Below are positions 1 through 11,641 of a DNA stretch of 64,000 bases, one piece after another; within the stretch, counting starts at the first letter, position 1, and each line of letters opens with the position of its first letter. A program made the translations under genes and the position numbers. The notes beneath the pieces are model-generated. The model ran no database searches, had not been told where the DNA came from, and saw only the letters and a program-made list of their open reading frames with translations. Source of the DNA: Siphonodentalium dalli (taxonomy: Eukaryota > Mollusca > Scaphopoda > Gadilida > Siphonodentaliidae); assembly GCA_032622095.1 (NCBI GenBank), contig CP136069.1, forward strand, positions 67,293,319-67,357,318, given 5' to 3'.

Positions 1-174
1 GACTGTTTCAGACGTCTTGGCGATATCCCGGGCACCGATGGTAATTTATCTTTACGTTGAAACTTGATAATTAATAAGCGTGTGTATATGAGGCGCGTTT
101 ATATACTTGAGTGGAAATCAAATCGGGTTAAACTGGCGGATTTTTACGGACGAAATTTGATGCATAGGGTATCT

Positions 175-220
175 CGGTATCCGCTGGGCCGATTTCCCGG
201 TATCCGCTGGGCCGATTTCC
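175..220. repeat. 23-bp tandem duplication
   Basis: Two adjacent, apparently identical 23-bp units beginning CGGTATCCGCTGGGCCG. Nothing coding is supported in 1-537. A TATA-like run (TATAAATATAAGTATAAA) lies near 320-337, but no gene is seen downstream of it on plus. Confidence 0.75.
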
Positions 221-253
221 ACGATTTTTGGGGTGTTGGTGTTTGAACCCACC

Positions 254-288
254 TGACCTTGACCTTCAAAATGGTCAATTCAAGGTCA
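254..288. promoter_or_regulatory. Inverted pair of nuclear-receptor-type half sites
   Basis: TGACCTTGA at 254-262 and its exact reverse complement TCAAGGTCA at 280-288, 17 bp apart. TCAAGGTCA is the extended half site bound by ERR/SF-1/FTZ-F1 type orphan receptors. The match is seen in the sequence. A regulatory role is inference, since no promoter is identified nearby and such words are common in repeats. Confidence 0.25.
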
Positions 289-537
289 AAGCCCGGACGA
301 AGTCGGGTCACCTTCTAGTATAAATATAAGTATAAAGGCGGCCATCGGAGATAGAGCGGAGTCTTTCAATACTCAAATATATAGTTAATATACAATTTTC
401 CTTTTCGTGAATTTACCAGAGACCTGTTACCGATCATCGGATATTTAAATTGTTCGTGTGATTTCAGCATTAACATATATGACACACATTAAATAACATA
501 TATACACATGAATATGAACAAAATTGTATCCCAATTT

Positions 538-2175
538 CTAAGCATTGACTGTTCTACTGATTGCTTCTGAAAATTTCAAAAGTTGACTGCTGAACACCCT
601 CAAGTCATCTCTCAGAGAAGAGTCAGTACGTGCACTCTTATTCTGTGTCACATTGTGAATTGAAATGCTTGGCTGTCGCGGCTTAAACGCACCGGCGAAA
701 GCTGCTCCAAATCTCTGGTCCTGTATAACTCTCCCGCTGTGAGCGTCTCCTCTGTAATGATTCTGTGAGAAGTTCTGTCGGTTGTACCATCTATTATCTT
801 GTTGGAATTTACTTTGAAATTGTCCTGGTTGTGGAGTATTCTTCGTATATTTAATGTTCTTAGTTAAGACCCTGACTCCCGAATAACTAGGGTGCCAATT
901 ATCCCAATACAAGTCTCTGTAGATCTCAGATGTGTTCAAATTCACAAATCCAGGCGAGTTGTCAATAAAATTACACTCATTATTTTGACACACCTCACGA
1001 ATAAGGTTATTTGTTTCAAGAACCAATTCATTGATGCTGTCCGAATGCAGCGTAGGGAGAATTGAAGAATAACTTATCTTTGCTGCAGGTAATTTTTCTC
1101 GAAGTTTCCCTATCAAGTCCGAAATTTCCTCTCTCGACGTCTGAATACCATAGCGACAACTGTTGATGCCAATATGTACAGTCGCTTTATGTACATTATT
1201 GAATTTTACAGTATTGTCATCGTCCAGCCATCTCATTAAACCGGCAATCCTCTGACCCGGTTGGAACACTATCTCCGCACGCTCACCTACTAACGCCATC
1301 CTATTTGGATCGAGCTTTCTTAAAACAGAATCACCAAGGATGAGATGAATTGGTGTTTGGAGTGAAGACGTTTTAGTCAGGTTCTGGTGGCTGTAATTGT
1401 CTGATTCCGATGACCCACTTGCATGCTTCGCATCAGAATAATCAATGTCACACTCTCCTGGAATCGACTGCACGCTTTCATTTAGAAATGATAAGGCGTC
1501 GAATTTATTTGAGACGACCACACTTTCATCCAGAATCAGTTCCTCTGAATCACAGTCGCCAGATGTGATTTCCTTGCATTCCTTAGATTTCACATTTCCT
1601 GGTTTCGAATTTGGAATAGCAGTTTCTTCAATATCAGCGGCCGGGCATTCATGTCCTTTTATAGACTTTTTCAACGAAGAAACCTGATTAGCAAGTCGAC
1701 CATTATGTCGCTTCAGTTCTTTGCATTCTTTTTCTAAATTTGCGATTTTATCCTCCAACTCTGATGTTTTAATTTCGAAACTATTCCGTATTTTGATCGT
1801 CATTTCGGATGTCTTTTTGTCCATATCCTCTTTCAGTTCCCGTGAAATACCCGCGATTGCTTCGTGGAGATAGTCATTCGTTTCATTTTGTTCCAGTTTA
1901 GTTTCCTCAACCATGAGCTGCATCTCATCCACTGACCGTTTGATAGATGCGGTTGACAGAAAATTCAATGTTCCAGAATTTGCCTTTCGAGTTGTGGACA
2001 CACCACGCTTCCTCCGAGGAGTCACAAATAACACCTCTTTCTTATTCACCTCATCACACTGCACCACGCTCTCGTCGTGTCCATGTATAGCTTTGTCATC
2101 AGTGATCTCTTCCTCTCCATCTACACCGCTGGGATCCTTATTCACAGTTTCTTCCGCTTTCTCCCAATCAATCAT
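538..2175 (-). CDS. Coiled-coil plus SGNH/GDSL-like hydrolase ORF (transposon-type, probably decayed)
   Basis: An uninterrupted 545-codon frame. Residues about 85-175 are Lys/Glu-rich with heptad character (coiled coil). Residues about 276-440 look like an SGNH hydrolase: GDS at 281-283 (nucleophile Ser283), GIN at 336-338 (block III Asn338) and DNWH at 425-428 (the C-terminal Asp-x-x-His pair). The tail is basic, Gln/Asn/Arg-rich and disordered. SGNH esterase domains with coiled coils are known from ORF1 proteins of CR1-like non-LTR retrotransposons and from repetitive invertebrate gene families. No reverse transcriptase is visible downstream, but only 537 bp remain before the window edge. 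More N-terminal sequence continues upstream in broken frames (2,172-2,642), so the ATG used here is probably internal to an originally longer protein. Catalytic residues look intact. Whether it is expressed is unknown. Confidence 0.6.
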   Translation of the reverse strand: MIDWEKAEETVNKDPSGVDGEEEITDDKAIHGHDESVVQCDEVNKKEVLFVTPRRKRGVSTTRKANSGTLNFLSTASIKRSVDEMQLMVEETKLEQNETNDYLHEAIAGISRELKEDMDKKTSEMTIKIRNSFEIKTSELEDKIANLEKECKELKRHNGRLANQVSSLKKSIKGHECPAADIEETAIPNSKPGNVKSKECKEITSGDCDSEELILDESVVVSNKFDALSFLNESVQSIPGECDIDYSDAKHASGSSESDNYSHQNLTKTSSLQTPIHLILGDSVLRKLDPNRMALVGERAEIVFQPGQRIAGLMRWLDDDNTVKFNNVHKATVHIGINSCRYGIQTSREEISDLIGKLREKLPAAKISYSSILPTLHSDSINELVLETNNLIREVCQNNECNFIDNSPGFVNLNTSEIYRDLYWDNWHPSYSGVRVLTKNIKYTKNTPQPGQFQSKFQQDNRWYNRQNFSQNHYRGDAHSGRVIQDQRFGAAFAGAFKPRQPSISIHNVTQNKSARTDSSLRDDLRVFSSQLLKFSEAISRTVNA

Positions 2176-2642
2176 TCAATGGCATCATTTATATCCTTGA
2201 ATGTTCCAGGCATAACTACAGAGCCGAATCCAGTCTCATAAACTGCTGGAAGAACATTTTGAATCCACCATGAAATATTGGCCTGTAGCATAATTTTGTT
2301 TTGGGTCCTAATTAAATGAATTGTGACTCGTCTCGATTTTGTTTTCGTTGGTACATTGACAATCCACAATGTCCTCCACAATATTCTTACCAATACCAGT
2401 ATCGCTAACACATCGCCATACAGCTCCAGATTTTTCCATTAATTTCCGGCTGTCCCAATAATTCCGGTAACATTCGAATTTCATAGTGTCTAGTTCAATA
2501 GTAATACATTTACCTCTGTTTTTTACTTCGATTTTCTCATATTCGTCCTTCATACCGTTATTCTTCTTTTTTCAACTTTCTGCACATCAAGTTTGTAATC
2601 CCGCTCGTCCGTCACCATAAAGCATTCCTCGTTTGTGTCCAT
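2172..2642 (-). pseudogene. Frameshifted N-terminal part of the SGNH/coiled-coil ORF
   Basis: Reading minus from ATG at 2,642, three overlapping short frames follow one another: 2,642-2,550, then 2,553-2,308, then about 2,345-2,172. They lead into the 545-codon frame. The pieces are Lys/Glu/Cys-rich and include a stretch GAVWRCVSDTGIGKN. The joins fall where one frame stops and the next takes over, as expected for small indels. No plausible GT-AG introns lie at the breaks. The simplest reading is one ancestral protein of about 690 residues whose first 150 residues now carry three frame breaks. Sequencing error is an alternative. Confidence 0.5.
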
Positions 2643-2898
2643 CTTATCCCATCTTTCCTCTCCGATAAGTCTCCGATAACCCGCCGAAATATTTAGTTAA
2701 AAATCACCGACATTGATTTTCCGAAGAGACAGAAATTTCACGGAGCAATTTCCGTTCCTGCCTTCTTCGTCGCGACGTTATGACGTATGATGCGTATTCT
2801 ACCAACACCAACTGCTGGACTTCATAAGGCGTTAATAGAAATAAAGTACAACTCGTTTTACTGAGACCAATATGATTATCCACTTACCGATAACAGTA
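2643..2898. other. No recognised gene
   Basis: Upstream flank of the SGNH ORF, slightly GC-richer than its surroundings. No ORF, RNA gene or repeat was recognised. Confidence 0.4.
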
Positions 2899-3337
2899 AT
2901 GTTTAAAGGCCCATTTAATTTTCGAGTCACTGTTTATTTTTTATAGTGCCTTGATATACGGTTTTAATAACAATATATGCCATAAAATATGATTAAAATA
3001 CTATAATTCATCACCATTTGAAACCTCTGTGTCTCAGAAGATGTTCATAGAAATAGAAAACAGCTGAAATCACAGAAAGATTTCCCCCGTCATGGCTCCC
3101 AGAATGCAACATAATTCAAACTAAAAATGTATTTTCAATGGAAGATATAGAGTTATTCCCATACCATTGAAAATAATGAAATTTTGAGAACAGAACACAA
3201 GTCGGTATCTCAACAAAAACAACATGTTCACAGTTTATTGCACAGAATAAGTTGATAATACAATGCTTTGGAGCTTCCTCTTTCGAATGGCCTATAATGT
3301 GGCATATATTTTATATAAAATTATCTGGGCCCTTATA
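2899..3337 (-). repeat. About 440-bp dispersed element with AAAGGCCCA ends, copy 1
   Basis: Begins TTAAAGGCCCATTTAATTTT near 2,901 and ends with the inverted partner GGGCCCTTAT near 3,335. It matches, in reverse orientation, the element at 7,138-7,590 and the shorter copies at 20,703-20,960 and 55,720-55,995. Shared blocks include TTTTCAATGGAAGATATAGA, an ATATGCCATA motif and a CAACATGTTCACAGTTTATT block. No coding capacity: a MITE-like non-autonomous DNA element is the likely class. Confidence 0.6.
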
Positions 3338-3611
3338 AGAGAAAAATGGTAGTTGCAAGAATGTGTTGAAATCTAGTTCAAACGCGCTCGCAGTATTTAG
3401 GTTTTGTTTTGAATACAAAATAACCCGAAACTGTATACCAGGAGGTGAATTCAACCGAATGTTGCCACTTTGCAAGTTGACATCGTTCCTGTGGAAAAAC
3501 GGTAATGTTTTTATTTCATTTTCACACGCCTTTGTAAATTTGTGGACACATTTCTGTATTATATGTTCTCGAGAGTTATTCCTCTATTCATAGCTTTTTG
3601 TATGCGAGTTT

Positions 3612-3908
3612 GGTATAGCAGTGTGCTAAATGTAGCACGATACTACACGTACAAGTACAGAAATGCCCTAAGTAATCGACTCCTTTAACCACAGCAGAAT
3701 TATGGGTAACTTTATGGGATTTAGTCAGAAATATGGCTTGTTGCCATTCATCGGAAAGCTCTCCCCGAGAGCTTTCCGATGAATGGCAACAAGCCACATT
3801 TCCGACTAAATCCTGAAAAGTTACCCATAATTCTGCTGTGGTTAAAGGAGTCGATTACTTAAAGGGCATTACTGTATAGTAGTGTGTTAAATTTAGCACA
3901 ACACTACA
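3612..3908. mobile_element. Near-perfect foldback (hairpin) MITE
   Basis: The halves meet at about 3,764 (GGAAAGCTCT/AGAGCTTTCC around a CCCCG loop). They pair outward for about 140 bp per side, for example GTAATCGACTCCTTTAACCA on the left against its complement at about 3,836-3,857. The outer part (GTGCTAAAT / ATTTAGCAC) is less exact. The arms are much longer than any RNA gene here would need, so a foldback MITE is favoured. The 69-residue ORF across it is a by-product. Confidence 0.75.
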
Positions 3909-4677
3909 CCATATAGGACATAGCTCTCGATCAATCGGAAGGCGCCATTTCTTGGTGTGGTGAAATATTGATATTTGAGGTGAAATACTTAGCTGTACCC
4001 AAAATGTTTAGCGAACTAATTTCTGAGGGTCTATATAATGGGAATGGCTCCCTGACTAATTAATTAATTGGACCTATAAATGCACCCTGCAGAAGAATGT
4101 CATTTTGTTATTAAAAAGTAAACAAAATAGTTTTTACTGCCTCTAAAACATCTAACGTATATGAAACAACGGACAGAAAATTCAGCATCTACTGTGTTTT
4201 CGCGCGTGGCAATTTTCGTTCCAAATGTGTTATTTAAAGGCACGCGGGCGGCGTTCGTTGCAGAAATATTCATATTTGTTCAAATCGCCATCAACAGAAG
4301 GAATATTAAAATATATATAATTGTGTTTATATGCCAAACATAATCAGGGCGTAAATAGTATATTGTCGTCATGACGTACGATGGTGTACCCAAACAAGAA
4401 CTTGCTCTTGTTACAGAAGTTTTGCTTCTGTTTACATAACACAGCCCAATTCTATTGGTTAATCACACACAAATTATATAAACGCTCTTTATTATTTCCA
4501 TATCAGGAAAACAAAGAACTCTCTTTATGTTTACCATATCCGGATCTAAACAAAAGCCAGGTTATGTAACGTTTTTTGCTTTTGTTTACACAATAAAGGA
4601 AAAACATTTGGCAATAACATACTGTTTATGCCATATTTCTGATTGGTATAAGAACAAGATCTGTCTATATTTTACTA

Positions 4678-5740
4678 CTAGCAGGGTTACCCACGTTGCC
4701 CAGGTTAAAGTGATGTGAAACCCTCTGTGGATATTTGGTGGGAATAGAGAATACTCTTGCTCTCAAAGTGTTACACGTATTCTCATAAATTGTATATCCA
4801 AATGGCATCACAAAACATGATTCTTACACATGGAATATAAGTAGTGGCTCACCTTGTCAGGTCGGAGCGATTATCATTTTGTTTATCGCGTTTAATCCGT
4901 CCCACCAATAAAGAAGTATTTATTTATTTATTTACAACTGCGTATACTTCAGACGTTATAGCATGAAACATGAACATCATAAACACATTAGTTTGAAAAA
5001 ATAAAAGACGACAATTGTGTTTTAACATAGAGATGTATCAATCAATCAATCAATTTAGTTTATCATATCTTCATGAAGATACAGATGTTTTAAATATATG
5101 TCCAGGTGCTCCACTGTTCTGGTGCTATATACTGGCTAATCATTTTCAGTTTTAATGAATTGATGTTATGCAAATATAGCAGCTACATGTGCCCGACACA
5201 GCGAGATTTTGAGTTGTTTATGTTAGGCGATGAGTCTGTTGAGAAATCCAATGCATCGGGCAGATATAACCTTGTAAAGTGTAAATATTGGTGGATCCTG
5301 AAAAGTCATGCGCTATATACGGACTGCGTTTTCCTTTATCTCAGAAGTAACCATATTTGACTGCACACTGTGACCACTATTTTTGAACAGGCCTGATCTA
5401 CATTTCCATATCTCTTGGCAATTGTAACTTTTTTTGTGGAAACTATATTGAATGGGACAGACTCAATCGTGTTATAATATATACATGAGCCATTCTAATA
5501 TGCAATCCTCTGACGATTCAAGGTCCCTCAGTTTGAATGAATATATGTATCTCTTAAATAGATTGATATAAATATACTTTTAATGCTTTCTTCTATGTAT
5601 CTGTGTTGCTAGATCATTATAGGAATGCCCTGATTTCCATCCCCATATAAATATGACAGTTGAGAAGATATAATTGTTAAAGTGACTTAATTCGGTCACC
5701 ATTTGTCGAGATTGGGACGCAACAAACGGCGATAAACTAA
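4678..5740 (-). mobile_element. Helitron 3'-terminal fragment (non-autonomous)
   Basis: On minus the element ends ...GGGTAACCCTGCTAG, with CTAG at 4,678-4,681 followed by T, as for a Helitron 3' end. The sequence from here to about 5,740 is closely similar to 32,039-33,060, the corresponding part of the full-length copy. Homology stops near 5,740, so the 5' half, including the TC terminus, is missing. No Rep/helicase coding was seen. Confidence 0.6.
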
Positions 5741-5883
5741 CACAAATGATTTCGCCATCAAGAGTAATTGCATTTAATTAATATATAAGAATGACGATGT
5801 GTGCTGTAAGTTTTGATTAATATTCGTAAAAATAACTAGTTTGAGCAAGATTATTCTCCATTTCTATTTGATCACCCAACCGG

Positions 5884-6030
5884 AATGTTTCATTTCACTT
5901 TAAATGGACTGGGTACTCGATCACAGGGGGTAAATGTTTCATATCACTTTAAATGGACTGGGTACTCGATCACAGCGGGTAAATGTTTCATATCACTTTA
6001 AATGGACTGGGTACTCGATCACAGCGGGTA
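5884..6030. repeat. 49-bp tandem repeat, three copies
   Basis: Units start at 5,884, 5,933 and 5,982, each AATGTTTCAT(A/T)TCACTTTAAA followed by TGGACTGGGTACTCGATCAC. The last two are almost identical and the first differs at a few sites. The array abuts the MITE at 6,032. Confidence 0.85.
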
Positions 6031-6031
6031 A

Positions 6032-6446
6032 GGGTACGTTCATACACTGGCAAGTTTGCACGGTATGGTTTGCAGGCATTTTGTCGTAGAAAACGATATG
6101 GTGCCATAATATGAACGGAAACAAGCATATAAAGTGCATCTGTGCCACAGCTAACTACTTGCGAAGTAAAATTTATGTAGTTCCACTAGTAACGATGCTA
6201 CCGGAATTTGCCTGTAAATTTCATGCAATTATCTCGCAAGAATAAATCATACAGGTATTTGAATGCAAATTCCAATAGCACTGTTACAAGTGGAATTAGA
6301 TAAATGTTACTTCTCATGTCTTTCACTTTGGTAAAGATGCATGTTATGTGCACGGTTCCGTTCATATTCTGGCACCATGTGGTTTTCATTCGCGAAATGC
6401 CCGCAAAAACATACGGTGCAAACTTGCCAGCGTATGAACGTAGCCC
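6032..6446. mobile_element. 415-bp MITE with about 50-bp terminal inverted repeats
   Basis: The left end GGGTACGTTCATACACTGGC is mirrored at the right end, which as reverse complement reads GGGCTACGTTCATACGCTGG. Pairing continues through AAGTTTGCAC(G/C)GTATG and GGCATTT. Target duplication is unclear (TAA before, AAA after). GGG-starting ends with 3-bp duplications would fit PIF/Harbinger, but this is not established. No transposase. Confidence 0.7.
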
Positions 6447-6699
6447 AAATGCGTGGGCAAAGAAATAAAGTCTGTAAAAACATCACCACTAAAAACAATA
6501 TGGAGAAATAGATCAGCTGTGTTCTTATTTTCATTATTGATAGTTCTCATCGCGTGTTGTTCAAAATCATTGCATGTTATGTAAACAAAACTGTTACAGT
6601 GATCTGTCAACAAATATCGCTAATCGTGTAGTAAGTTCAAATATTTTAATTTGGGTTGATTTTCAGAATATTGTTCAATGCTTTGACCTTTTGCAATGT

Positions 6700-6840
6700 T
6701 TACCGTCAAGTTTATCCGAATTAACGCTCCCAAATTACTATTTCTTTGGCTTCGGGGGTAAAATGTATTTGATTCGAGTCGAGGAACCGACCCATCAAAT
6801 AGGGCAATTAATCGATTCTGATAACTGAAGGGACATTTAA
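6700..6840 (+). repeat. Dispersed repeat with CTTCGGGGGTAAA core
   Basis: Contains AATTACTATTTCTTTGGCTTCGGGGGTAAA then GATTCGAGTCGAGGAACC (quoted in parts). Related copies occur at about 16,150-16,260 (-), 19,255-19,460, 19,880-20,185, 25,880-25,915 and 29,262-29,600, with right-arm partners at 45,490-45,830, 49,375-49,415, 56,040-56,370, 56,870-57,000 and 60,030-60,305. One more lies in the spacer at 41,590-41,715. Many copies also carry (CAA)n or GTTGTTGTT next to GATGATATGGGGACC. A non-coding interspersed repeat of unknown class. Confidence 0.6.
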
Positions 6841-7137
6841 AATATTTTTGTTGTTGTTGGAATCTGATGATATGGGGACCATCGCATCGGATTTAGTACC
6901 TTTAAACTTTGGTATATTATTGGACTATAATATGACTTTTATCGCTATAATTCCATTGTAACACTAATGTTTACATAACAAACTATTTTGTCATGTATTT
7001 CTTGACGATGTTTACAGACATTTACGTTATTTTGCATGAACCAAATTTAAAGGCATTTAGTCCCTATTCCCACAATTATTCAGCTAGACGTGCGTACGAC
7101 CAGACGTGACCACTTTTAAGATGACGTTAAAATAGCT

Positions 7138-7590
7138 TAAAAGGCCCACTAAATTTTCGAAACCCCAGATCATATTATATAAAATTTATGCCATATTATA
7201 TACCATATGAAAGATGAAGTTCAAAACAATGTATTACCAACTTATTGCATGGGTGTAATATACTGTGAACATGTTTTTGTACGACGTGAGTTCTGTGCAT
7301 TTGGACTGTTCTGCAAAGTCTATTATAACATTTTCAATGGAAGGGGGGTAACACTATATATATCTTAGTTTGAATTATGTTGCATCCTGGGAGTGAACAG
7401 GGGGGGGGGTGTTTCTGTGAGTTCAGCTATTTTCTATTACTCTATATATAGTCACAATCGGAGACACAGATGGTCCAACTGGTGATGAATTATAGTATTT
7501 TAATTATATTTTATGTCATATATTTGTTATTATAACCGTTTATCAAAGCATTATAACAAGAATCGGTGACTCGGAAATTAAAGGGAGACT
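7138..7590 (+). repeat. AAAGGCCCA element, copy 2 (about 450 bp)
   Basis: Starts AAAAGGCCCACTAAATTTTC and ends CTCGGAAATTAAAGGG, an imperfect inverted repeat of the start. Same family as 2,899-3,337 but in opposite orientation. Contains a run of nine G at about 7,402. Confidence 0.6.
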
Positions 7591-7616
7591 TACGCCAATT
7601 TCAATACATTTCAGGT

Positions 7617-8227
7617 AATGGCTGCGGACACACCCACCACAGTAGCGATGGCATAGTAGGTGTGACAATTTATTATGGCGCAGTTTGGTGACAATCGGTC
7701 GTCATATTTCTGTGCCATAGTTAGCCATGTTGCGCGCTGAGTTTCCGCACAATGAGTCGACTCGACCAATTAACCCATTGCGTTTCACCAAGGTTGAGTT
7801 CTACTCATTAAGTTTTGCTACATTTTATTCACTACGATATATATAATTGCACGATCGATCGTCCAGAATTGTGTTTGACCGTGGCAATCCCTCATTCATT
7901 CACATATCATGCATGTAGTACGTTTTATTGATATGATCTCAATTCATGTTTCTCCACTTATATTAATTGCATGCGCATTAAGAAAGTTCCCCAATTGCGT
8001 TTTTTATTTTGCTACTCATAATTCCGCTAATATTATCATGTGGGCCAATGAAGCTGTGTCGGAACTGCAGCTGCGAGAAAGTATCTGGAATAAACAAAAC
8101 GAACTATACAAGGACCAAAAACAAGAAAAAGGCTGATTATAACGAACCAATTGTCACCAAACTCCACCATAAATAATTGTCACACCTACTATGCCATCGC
8201 TACTGTGATACGTGTGTCCGCAGCCAA
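7617..8227. mobile_element. About 610-bp MITE with about 90-bp terminal inverted repeats
   Basis: The left arm TGGCTGCGGACACAC...GTAGCGATGGCATAGTAGGT is mirrored by the right arm ending GTGTCCGCAGCCA at about 8,226. Both arms then share GTGTGACAATT and GTTTGGTGACAAT. The interior is A/T-rich with a 75-residue ORF that resembles nothing known. The target-site duplication could not be fixed. Confidence 0.7.
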
Positions 8228-10403
8228 TGACAACGATCTAATATCGATAATATATATAATGAAATAATTTATTAAAGTCGAATATGTCTTATGTATAAAC
8301 GTTCAGGTTAACATGCTATCTTAAAATCAAATAATTTAATATAAATTTAATATATGGCTCCAGTCCATTCTTATCTCCTCGAACAGTACGGAATCTGACG
8401 AGGTTTGCCGATTGCCTCAGTCAGTACCGTAATGATTCGTGGGCACGGCTTAACCCCATACCACTGTCGTATGTGGGGTTATTAATGATTTAGTGTATTG
8501 TTACGCCACCTATGGTGTTTTCTGTGGTCATGTTCTGGGGATGTCAGTGGAGGCATGGAGGTTCTATTTATAAAAATGTGATTAAAAAGGTACTAGCAAT
8601 TTCCGTACCGGTTCGACTTTTGCAGGATGTATGTATTCGACGATGTATGTTCGCGGATGTCTCATTGTTGCAGTATGTACATTTTATGACAGCGTAATTG
8701 CTTTCGATATTTTGGTGTGAATAGTGGCTGGACGACTCTTAAGGGGTGAAGGAAAGGGCCTATCGGTCCTTTCGACCATCCCGGGATTAGCCCCCCCCCA
8801 AATGACAATTAATAAAAAAAAGAAAAGAAAAAGAAAGAACACAATGCATAATATAATGTTCAGGTAACTTTGCTGTACCGTAAAATGGGGTGACTTTGGA
8901 CAGCGAGGTTACTTCGGACAGTATGAATCTCTAAGGGTACAAACATCTAACGCTTTCTTATTACACATGCTTTTATAAATCCACTTGTGTTTTACTTGTC
9001 TGTCAACCAGGATCTTCATCTTAAATGTTGTTTGAGCTCGAATACGTTCCAGATATTACCAGGAACGGTCTGTAACGAGTTGAAAGTTTTTCTTGTTTTT
9101 TTTTTATTGTACGTCAAAACTTGACGCCCTGATAATTACATTTTTGGAATGACATATTGAAACCAAATTATGACAGATAAACATGCATGTTCAATTATGT
9201 GGTCTAAAATGAGACAAAAAAGAAAACTCAACCTTTTGGATTTTTCACATTGGAAACACCCTTTTGTGAGCCCTTAAATTTCCTTTGGGGTGATTTCGGA
9301 CACTAGCCCGGGGTAAGCATCTTCCGCCATGCACGACCGCTAATATAGTCTCTATATTCTATTTCACTAAAAACGAAATGTGACTTGTGATTATGTCTAA
9401 AGAAGGTATATTATTGTATTATTCTTAAAGCCAACATAGCGATGTTGGTGGTGTCAGAAATAACCCCGACAACTCAACAAAGTGAACATATGTCTTCGTT
9501 GGAATGTATAGACTAAAGGTCTTATTGCGAAGTATCCGGAATGTATTTAACCGATTAGTAGATTTTTGGTCCGCATTTTGAAGTTTTCTGGTGTGGTGAA
9601 TGGGAAACTTTCAGTGATTAGCCGCAGTTGTTGTAATGATTTGAAAGATTAGTTGTTTTAACGGAATTCTGAGGTGGTGCTTTCACGAAACATTGAAGGC
9701 ATTATGATTAATTAGTCTCCATAATCGGTGGTGAATGAAACCTTATCGGAAATTATTTCATAATGACTCTCGAGATTTTTTGTAAATCATTCAGTGTTCA
9801 GCCGCCGTATATATATTGGCTTCTGTCAGTCAATTGCAGACCTCTATTTCGATAGAAATTAGAACAAATAACAAAGAAAAGATACATGCCAGGCTGCCAG
9901 CCGAAAATAATATAATGTCGTATAAGAGAACCGAGAAAATAACAGTTTAGTGTATTTGCCGTGAGCTGGCAACACGTCAACAAAATAACATGTCAATCGT
10001 CAAGACGTTTGTTATGTTAGTGTAAACAATATTTTATTTCTCAAAAAGGCACATAAATACATATATAACATACACAAACATACATATGAGATAAAGGGAT
10101 CTGGCAGCAAGCCTAGGCTTATTCGTGGCCATTTCCGCGATATAAAATTGCTTCATGATATATTTTGGTCTCGAGTGATGAATTGTCCGTTCCACAGACA
10201 CCCGCGAGCATATCCGCGGCTGATCGCCGCAAGTCCGACCCCCCCCCCCCCCATTACATAATTTAACTGTGAGAGCGCTCTTATTTATTTTCACTACTCT
10301 TTGGATGAGATATGTATATCTGTTAATGATGGCCGGAACTCAGTTAAATCGTTTGGTTCTATCTATGAACTTTTGGAGTGACATGAAAATGACTGTATTT
10401 TCA
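8228..10403. other. Gene-free stretch
   Basis: No ORF of substance. A motif GGGGTGACTT(T)GGACA near 8,888 recurs as GGGGTGATTTCGGACA near 9,288 and may mark an old dispersed element. A run of C occurs near 10,240. Nothing else was recognised. Confidence 0.4.
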
Positions 10404-11594
10404 CTACGTTGAATTAACCGACCCATTAAGTAAAGTGTTCACATTTAATGTCATAATAGGACCCACAAAACAGTTATCTCTCTCTCTTTTGTAAATTGGA
10501 CAGTGAAGTAAAAAATGTTCGGCGGTCTCTAGTTCCCCACAATCGCAGAATGGATTATTATTTAGGTGGTTACAAAACAGATCATATTTCAAGTTACTGC
10601 AGTAGGTTCTCAGACGACAGTGGTAGATTTGACTTGGTCTTGTAAACGTTGTATAACAATATGATGGTATGCTATTGTGATTTTTGGAGATATATCTCTT
10701 GAATTCTGATACTGTGTCACAACTTTTCGCTTCTGGTGGAAGGCTATTCCATAGTTTTACGGTGGCTGGCAGGAATGAATTTTCATATCTTGTCGCCAAA
10801 AAACGGGGGCACCTGAGGCCTTTTTGTCTGAAATCGTAATTGGTTTGGCTTCCAGATACCGGAGGGACAAGCGTATATAAGTAAGGATGCGTGTCTCGCT
10901 TAATCATTTTGAAAAATTGAATAAGTTTTGCTTTTTCTCTTCTGCTCGAAAGTGTGTCCCAGCCGGTTTCCCGTAATAAAGATTCCTTACTACAGCTTCT
11001 AGTTGCCACTGTGACCAATCGCGCAGCTTCGTATTGGATGTCTTCGAGATGGCCTGAATCCTCATCTGTACAATTATCCCATACTGAGGAAGCATATTCC
11101 ATTACTGGGCGGATGTAATATAAGTATATACGTTCGAGGGTTCTCCTGTCCAAAATGAATTTATACTTCCTCACTATATAAAGTCGACTTGCAGCTCGAT
11201 TTTCAATATCAGTTATATGATCATGCCAGGTACCGTCCCCATTAAAAGTTAGACCTAGGTGCTTATGTGTTTCAATTTCTTCAATATTCTGCCCAGACAT
11301 CTGAAGTGGTGGGTGGTCGATAGCGTTGGTCTTCCATGATATCAGAAGTGACTCTGTTTTGATGGGATTGAATTTAACTTGCCATTTTTGCGACCACTCG
11401 AATAACAATCTGATGTCGTTGTTAATAACTTCTGCGGCCAATATGGGGTCTTCGATCGAAATATATAGATACGTATCGTCAGCAAAAAGCCATATATTAC
11501 TCGTCACATTTTCTACAATGTCGTTAATGTAGACTAAAAATAGAAGAGGGCCAAGTATGGATCCCTGGGGCACACCAGCTGAGACACTCTTCAA
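10404..11594 (-). pseudogene. Non-LTR retrotransposon reverse transcriptase, C-terminal part
   Basis: A 396-codon frame. It opens in the RT core with VPQGSILGPLLFLVYINDI, then FADDT (the Y/F-x-DD catalytic box, FADD at residues 37-40), the thumb motif WSQKWQVKFNPIKTE and HLGLTFNGDGTW. It continues through the region usual for Jockey/CR1/I-like LINE ORF2 proteins to a Cys/His cluster CDCGELETAEHFLLHCPIY near residue 350. The frame starts abruptly in the palm because of a frameshift at about 11,600-11,640 joining it to the upstream piece. RNase H is not seen. It lies outside the mapped part of the large inverted repeat. Confidence 0.8.
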
Positions 11595-11641
11595 GCTTGA
11601 ATTGGAATTTGAAACAAATACTCGCTGCTGTCTATTATCTA

